From contig NC_085125.1 in assembly GCF_030269925.1 (NCBI RefSeq), positions 953,501-1,017,500 of the forward strand: a DNA stretch of 64,000 nt, in the 5' to 3' direction. Of this stretch, positions 58,848 to 64,000 are shown piece after piece; position 1 is the stretch's first letter; every line of letters starts with the position of its first letter. This DNA comes from Bombyx mori. Taxonomy: Eukaryota > Arthropoda > Insecta > Lepidoptera > Bombycidae. Position numbers and translations under genes: made by a program. The notes under the pieces are model-generated. The model saw nothing but the letters and a program-made list of their open reading frames with translations, was not told the DNA's origin and did no database searches.

Positions 58848-58855
58848 GTGACAGA

Positions 58856-59410
58856 TCTGGGTTGTCACAATGCTTTTGTGAGATTTAAATGTGTTGAATT
58901 GAAAGGGACTTTCATTTAGCTTTTATGAGTATTAAATAGTTTAATTTAGTCATCGGAGTTTTGTAATTAATTAAAGATATTGAAAAGTTAATTACCTAAA
59001 GGCAACAACCTACCTAACAACTAAATAGTGCCAGCCCTATGAAAAAACTCTATTATCCCCATAAGTGACCCGATTCATCCCAAAAGCCAAGGTGGATCAG
59101 GTCAAGCTAGTTCTTTAAGTTTTTGTGTACATTTTTCAATGAGCTATGTATAATAATGCATCGTAGATGAAAATTTTAATCTCCGGAACCGTTTTTATCT
59201 TAATTTTATTGGTATTACTCTAAGAAAAACCGCTGAAAATTTGTTTTGGAATCTCAATCTCTCTCTCAATCTACTGTTCTATCCGACGGAATGGAATGCA
59301 TTTGATGATTAAATCCTATCAAAATGCTAGGAAAAGACCTAATAAAACAAAATCTATCAACGCGTCATCGTTAAACCATTAGTCTAGAATTGGCCAGGAA
59401 TTGGCCATTC
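58856..59410. other. No gene seen
   Basis: No recognised element. Confidence 0.4.
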
Positions 59411-59414
59411 ATTA

Positions 59415-59715
59415 ACCCATTACATTAGACACCTTCAGCTCTAACACTAGGAGCAGGCTTAGGGATTCCGGTAACCGTACTCGTCGAGCTCGGCAAAGAA
59501 TTCGACGTACAACCTAATCTAAAGCCCGCTGAGTTTCTCGCCGGATCTTCTTAACGGGTCACGATTCCGATCCGATGGTAGATTCTGCGAAGCACCACTT
59601 CTCTTGCAAGGGCTAGTGGTAGCAAATTTTCTCAGGTTGAGCCCGTGAGCTCACCTACCCGGGCGTAGCTGGAAAAGCGCCTAGAGCTACCAGCGAATAG
59701 GTAGGGGGTAAAAAT
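59415..59715 (+). repeat. LINE-like repeat C/D chimera, 3' end
   Basis: First half matches repeat D (acaccttcagctctaacact, ggttccggtaaccgtactcg-like), second half has the repeat C tail (caccta..gaataggtagggggtaaa). Confidence 0.65.
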
Positions 59716-60565
59716 ACATCTATTAGACTATCTCTAGTCAGAGTTACAAGTATTCTGCTGTCGACTCTTTATGCGATTGTTTGTATGGATCAGTTTCTCT
59801 GGATGTAACCTCTTTTCCGGAGCCTTTAAATGATCAATAACATTATCAAAAACATAAAAAAAATCATCAAAAGGCATTAAGAGTAAAAATTCTTCAAGAC
59901 TACGGAGAAACTGAATACAGAAGAAATTTGATATAAGCGCCATCTGTTGAATTTTTATTCTGTTAACATTGCTACAAAAATGGTAATGTGTAGTTCTGGA
60001 AATTTAGTATAGATGACGCTTTTAAAAAAAATATCGAAGCGAATGATCAACGGATAAAATGTTCGATCGATAATAGCCTAAACTACTAATTCGTAAAGTT
60101 TTTTCTTCAGTAGTCCTTTAATGGTTCAGTTAATGATTGTCCAAGTCTATCACGACGCTTTTCGATTACGTGTTAAATGATCATAAATATTAGGTTCTCA
60201 ATTCAATTTACATATCTTAGGATAGCATATTCTATCCATCGTTTTCTATAGGTGTCGTAAGGCGATTAAGTGATTCAACGAAGCAAGATCCTCTGCTAGA
60301 TTAGTATCTACTACAGCAGCGTGCTGCGATTATCAACTACATTATGAGCCCTCAAGCCATTGGGATTTTAACCCCATAACTCTAGATGGGTGGATGGGTG
60401 ACAGTAATCTTGTTTTTGACGTGACAACGTCTTATAATTCGATGGAGCCGGCTGCGCGCACGAAAAAACATGACTCATGCGGCGTTACCTCGCTCTGAGG
60501 CGTATTTTCTTATGACATTGTCACGTTCAACTATCGTCAGTAAACCGACTTTACAGAACCGATTT
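59716..60565. other. No gene seen
   Basis: A short motif at 60240-60280 (ctataggtgtcgtaaggcga) resembles a segment of lepidopteran LINE 3' UTRs; otherwise nothing. Confidence 0.4.
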
Positions 60566-60850
60566 TTTTTCCTACCTATACTGATAGCCTTGAGAGGCTA
60601 TTTCAGCTTCTCCTTAACGCGTAGTGAGCTCACGGGGCTCAAACCGGAAGTATTGCTAGCACTGACCCTAGCAAGAGCAGTGCTTCGCAGAATCTACCAC
60701 CGGATCGGAAACGCGACCCGCTGAGAAGATCCGGCGAGAAAGTCAGTGGGCTGTGTCTATGGGTTAATTTACTCGTCGAGCCCTTCGTCGCAACCGACGG
60801 ATTCGGCGAGGACGGTGCTTGAGGTAACGTCGACTTTCGGTCCACAGGAT
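60566..60850 (-). repeat. LINE-like repeat C, 3' end
   Basis: ttttcctacctatactgata to acgtcgactttcggtcc, colinear with 44445-44850 minus an internal segment. Confidence 0.7.
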
Positions 60851-60854
60851 CAGG

Positions 60855-61430
60855 AGCTCTTGTTGTGATTTCTATTAGTCCCTGTAACTATAAACCAAAT
60901 TGGGGAGTGAATTTCGTCCAAATTTGTATCAAAACAAAATGCGGTAATAAAAGTTTCGAGAAAATCTCGCCTGCCTACCGACTCTGAACAAGTAAATATT
61001 TTGAATCTTCGTTTGTTTTAGGATCTTTATTTTTTCCAATACTGCCAGAGAAGTTGCAACAATGTAATATTTTCAAAATTAAATAGCAAATCCTAATAAC
61101 CCATTACTAAAAACTATTTAGACTATTAAGACGAAGATACGATGAACGAATATTAATAATTACAATTCATATGTTAAACTGAGGTTCGATTATGTGCGCG
61201 AGGTTGTGTTTACGGAGGATTTATTCAAGGAATTCTCTGTTGAAATGTATTTGATTCAATTGCTCGTAATTAGTGCTTTGAATATTGAATTTGCATATTA
61301 TGTCCGTTTTGATTGGCGGTCTAACTAAATTTATTTGTAGAGCAGAGACATCAGCAGTGCCTCTCACGGACTGCACGGACGACATTGGTCACGTTTCATG
61401 TTGTTATTCTATCGGAAAATCTTTTTTTTT
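60855..61430. other. No gene seen
   Basis: No recognised feature. Confidence 0.4.
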
Positions 61431-61431
61431 A

Positions 61432-61502
61432 CCTACTGCTTAATACTCCCCACAAGTCTCGTTTGAAGAAGGACATGTCATAGCGCTCGGGAAACACCGA
61501 GA
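61432..61502 (-). repeat. Jockey-like LINE, internal scrap
   Basis: cttaatactccccacaagtc to gctcgggaaacaccg, the junction of ORF and UTR in longer copies. Confidence 0.6.
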
Positions 61503-61870
61503 AACGATTTTGATGATAATTATATATTTTTATTAAAAAGCTGGCGCTCCTAATTGGCCCCTCTATTAATTGTATTAAAAACATCAGTAATTTTTGATTT
61601 ATCTTATAAAGTGCATGCCTAATTGATTTCGACTTAAGTGATGAGATTTATAATTTATTTTGTTGAAGTCGGCTTTTTTCTTTGTCAAACTTTTGTATTA
61701 GACACATCTGTTAGAACTTTAGGGAGGTTTCCGGCATAGTAAAATGAACATACTGCAAATGAATTGAGTTATTAGCACATATGGGTTATTTTGTTTCTAG
61801 AGCTAATCTCAGCGATATGTAACCATTTTTTCCATAGCAAAATTTAAAACAGTATTACATATTTCATATT

Positions 61871-61876
61871 TTTATT
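61871..61876 (-). terminator. Candidate polyadenylation signal AATAAA for CPR gene 2
   Basis: Plus strand TTTATT reads AATAAA on the gene strand, about 140 bases after the stop codon, a normal 3' UTR length. Confidence 0.45.
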
Positions 61877-62014
61877 CTTCAAAGAATTGGTTATGCCGTA
61901 ATTAAGAAAATAAAATACGGACGACAATAGTTAAGATGTAACAAAATATCTATCGCACCCAACATAATATAGCAACTATCGCCTAGTTTATATAGCTTAT
62001 CAAGAAATATTTTA

Positions 62015-63345
62015 CTAATAATAGTAACCAGAAGCTGGATCAAACGATTGAGGTTGTTTGGGTCCACTGAAGTCTTCGCCAATAACTTTATCAGTTTTCC
62101 GATAAAATGGATCATCATTATCGATTTGCATTAAGTTTCTATTCCCAAACGCATTGACGGGCATTCGGACTGAAAACTTAAAATTTGGGTCATAATTATT
62201 GCTTAAGAGTTTCGTGTCAGCGTCTTGCTCTGTGGTTAAATATGGCAAGTTGGTACGATCTTCGTATACCTCGTCTGCAGGTGTTGTTGGTCTGGGACTA
62301 TGATCAAAAGCAGTGTTCAGAGCTAAATCGCTGTCTGTGTAATATCCTGTATTTACATTTGCAGGAGTTGTAGCATCCATGGTTTTTTTATCGTCTAATG
62401 CCTTAATACCAGTATCAATATATTTATTTAATGATGGCATTGGCGTTGTTGATGGCATAAATAATGTTGGCGTTAGTGAGCTTTCTAATAGCTTTATCTT
62501 TTCAATCGTGTCTGTTGTCAGGTATGGATTGTTATTTGCTGTAAATTTTGATCTTAAAATCGGAGTTTGAGGGCTTGTTGACTCTTGAGTTCTTGAGAGA
62601 TCATTTGGTACGTTTACTGAAGAAGTATAAGCGTTTGCTTCTCCAGGATTAACAGAAACATATCTTTCTTTCTCGGCATCAGCAGAAGTTGATGTTATGC
62701 CTTCTTTGAATACATTTTTTGGCTTTGTATATGTATAACCTGTTTCCCCATCGCTAGTAGTCGGTATAAAATCATCATTGCTTATTAAAAGCAATGGATT
62801 ATTAAATTCGGTTGTGAAGTAATCAGGAATTTCAGTTGAAGTAATTGTTTGACCGTTAAAAGGGTCAGCAGTAACGGCTACCGGCTTTTGTACATTTTTA
62901 AATTGTTTTTCATGGCTTTCTTTAATTATTTCAAAAGTTGGTGTTTTAAGTTTACCGAGTTTCATGTCGTTAATATTATAATCATCGCTTTCAACGATAG
63001 CATTGTCTTGCGAATTTTTGATAACGTTTTCACTGCCTTTCAATTCGGCGTTTGGATATTGATTACCAATAATATTTGATGGTCGTGATCTTAAAGTTGA
63101 TGTCTGGCTTCTTTCTTTTATCTTAAAGGGAAGAACACTTTTAGGAGTGTTAATTATGAAAGGGGTATTAGTTGCTAGTCTTTCGGAATTATTTGTCTTC
63201 ATGTATTGAGTTTTGTTGAACGAGCTAGTTCCTTTATTTGCAGGCTTTCGCTGTCGATTCCCTGTCTTCATATGAATTTGTGAGTAATAACGATCGATGG
63301 GCCCTTGATAGCGCATGTGTCCATACTTTTCTTCACTGTAAGAAC
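62015..63345 (-). CDS. CPR gene 2, terminal exon encoding a 442-residue low-complexity tail
   Basis: 1331 bases between acceptor ttttag (63346-63351) and TAG at 62015-62017. The first residues are GSYSEEKYGHMRYQGPIDRY. The rest is hydrophilic, rich in Thr, Asn, Pro, Ser and Asp, with no Cys apparent and no transmembrane segment. Two related motifs occur, PYLTTDTIEKIKLL (around 62520) and PYLTTEQDADTKLL (around 62240). The exon is AT-rich, in contrast to the GC-rich exons of gene 1. A frame this long in AT-rich DNA is strong evidence of real coding sequence. Confidence 0.85.
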
Positions 63346-64000
63346 CTAAAATGACAAGAAGATCACAAACTTTTAATGTATTAATTATTTAAGACTGAAA
63401 AAAATTTTAGTGGTGAAAAATCCAAAACAAAGACCCAAGGCGTAGAAATTTCTAAGTGCTAAAAGAGGTTGGATTTAAATTTATTTAAAATTGAATAGGC
63501 TAGCAGGGATTGCAGCTTTTAGCTTTAGTTTTGATATTATTTATTGAATAGTTTATAGTTAAAATAATAAATTTGTTAAATTTTAGTTGTATGGCTGTAT
63601 CTACACATGAATTATATTATTATTAAACTTCTGCGAATCAAAACTAAAAAAAATTATAGCAATACCCAAATGTAAGAGTTGTTTTTCATTGCATTTTTAA
63701 GAAGAAATTAACTTCATTCAAATTCTTACCATCATCATATATTCCATCGGCTGTGGTCTTTTCAATCAGGGCTTTAATAGAATTTGGAAGAGGATGAATG
63801 TGATCACCTTTTGGTAGGAAGCCTTTTTCATCTGCTGTGTAAGTCACAGTGTATACCTTCCCATCATCACCCGTATATGAGTAAGATCCTTTGGCTCTTA
63901 CCCCCTCAATAGCTGAGCCACTTTCATCTGCGTGTATGCCATTTGAAGTATCAAATGTGTATGAGAAGCCTTCTGGCGTTATGATGTTTTCAAAACTAAG
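62015..64000 (-). CDS. RR-1 cuticular protein with a very long Thr/Asn/Pro-rich tail (5' part outside the window)
   Basis: Read as join(63730 to beyond 64000, 62015-63345). The first exon shown has the RR-1 core: EGFSYTFDTSNGI, GSYSYTGDDG, YTADEKGFLPKGDHIHPLP. It ends YDDG at a phase-1 donor (gtaag). The last exon adds 442 residues and ends GYYY. It is a secreted chitin-binding structural protein by family; the signal peptide must lie right of the window. The domain type, splice phase and tyrosine-rich C-terminus match CPR gene 1 on the same strand, arguing for common descent. The tail is poor in Gly and Ala, unlike classical cuticle tails, so its mechanical or binding role is unknown. Confidence 0.87.
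63346..63729 (-). other. Last intron of CPR gene 2, 384 bases
   Basis: Bounded by gtaag on the 5' side and ttttag on the 3' side. AT-rich, with no repeats recognised. Confidence 0.8.
63730..64000 (-). CDS. CPR gene 2, RR-1 domain exon (partial)
   Basis: 271 bases to the window edge, open in one frame. Residues include the RR-1 aromatic positions (FSYTFD, GSYSYTG, YTVTYTADEKGF). The exon ends GATGATG before gtaagaatt, the same coding position used by CPR gene 1. The usual PPIP after the domain is replaced by PLPNSI. Confidence 0.9.

Overview
This is a TE-packed piece of a lepidopteran nuclear genome, almost certainly a silkworm (Bombyx). The call rests on about thirty copies of a Bm1-type tRNA-derived SINE, jockey-like and RTE-like LINE 3' ends, non-autonomous Helitron-like elements, and two cuticular-protein genes. 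The names Bm1, jockey-like and RTE-like come from recognition of sequence features; no database search was possible.

Only two host genes are convincing, both on the minus strand, and both encode cuticular proteins with an RR-1 Rebers-Riddiford chitin-binding domain. Gene 1 spans 15175-27601 in three coding exons: a three-codon exon (27593-27601) completing the signal peptide, an RR-1 exon (25746-26283), and a Gly/Ser/Ala-rich tail exon (15175-15470). A 10.3 kb repeat-filled intron separates the last two. A TATA box lies about 85 bp upstream of its ATG. Gene 2 enters at the right edge: its RR-1 exon (63730 to beyond 64000) is joined in the same phase to a 442-residue Thr/Asn/Pro-rich tail exon (62015-63345). 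The two genes share the splice position (Asp-Asp-Gly, phase 1) and the placement of the tail, so they look like diverged members of one CPR cluster.

Layout: 1-14.3 kb is intergenic, with SINE/LINE fragments, a large CT microsatellite (7.67-8.11 kb), a 127-bp tandem duplication and a 410-bp inverted-repeat element. 14.3-27.7 kb is gene 1, whose long intron holds SINEs, a Helitron-like element, an RTE fragment and a 1.1 kb LINE 3' portion with a 244-codon open frame. 27.7-61.8 kb is intergenic and composed largely of nested transposable elements, including a hAT-like element with an exact 8-bp target duplication, a 428-bp retroelement with a 13-bp target duplication, inverted-repeat MITEs, eight copies of a 40-bp satellite and a 112-bp tandem duplication. 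61.8-64 kb is gene 2.

No new defence, CRISPR-like or operon-like system is visible. The most interesting items are the unusual tail of gene 2, the conserved gene architecture, the 40-bp satellite carrying a TGACGTCA palindrome, and the 3' tail shared by the SINE and the jockey-like LINE.
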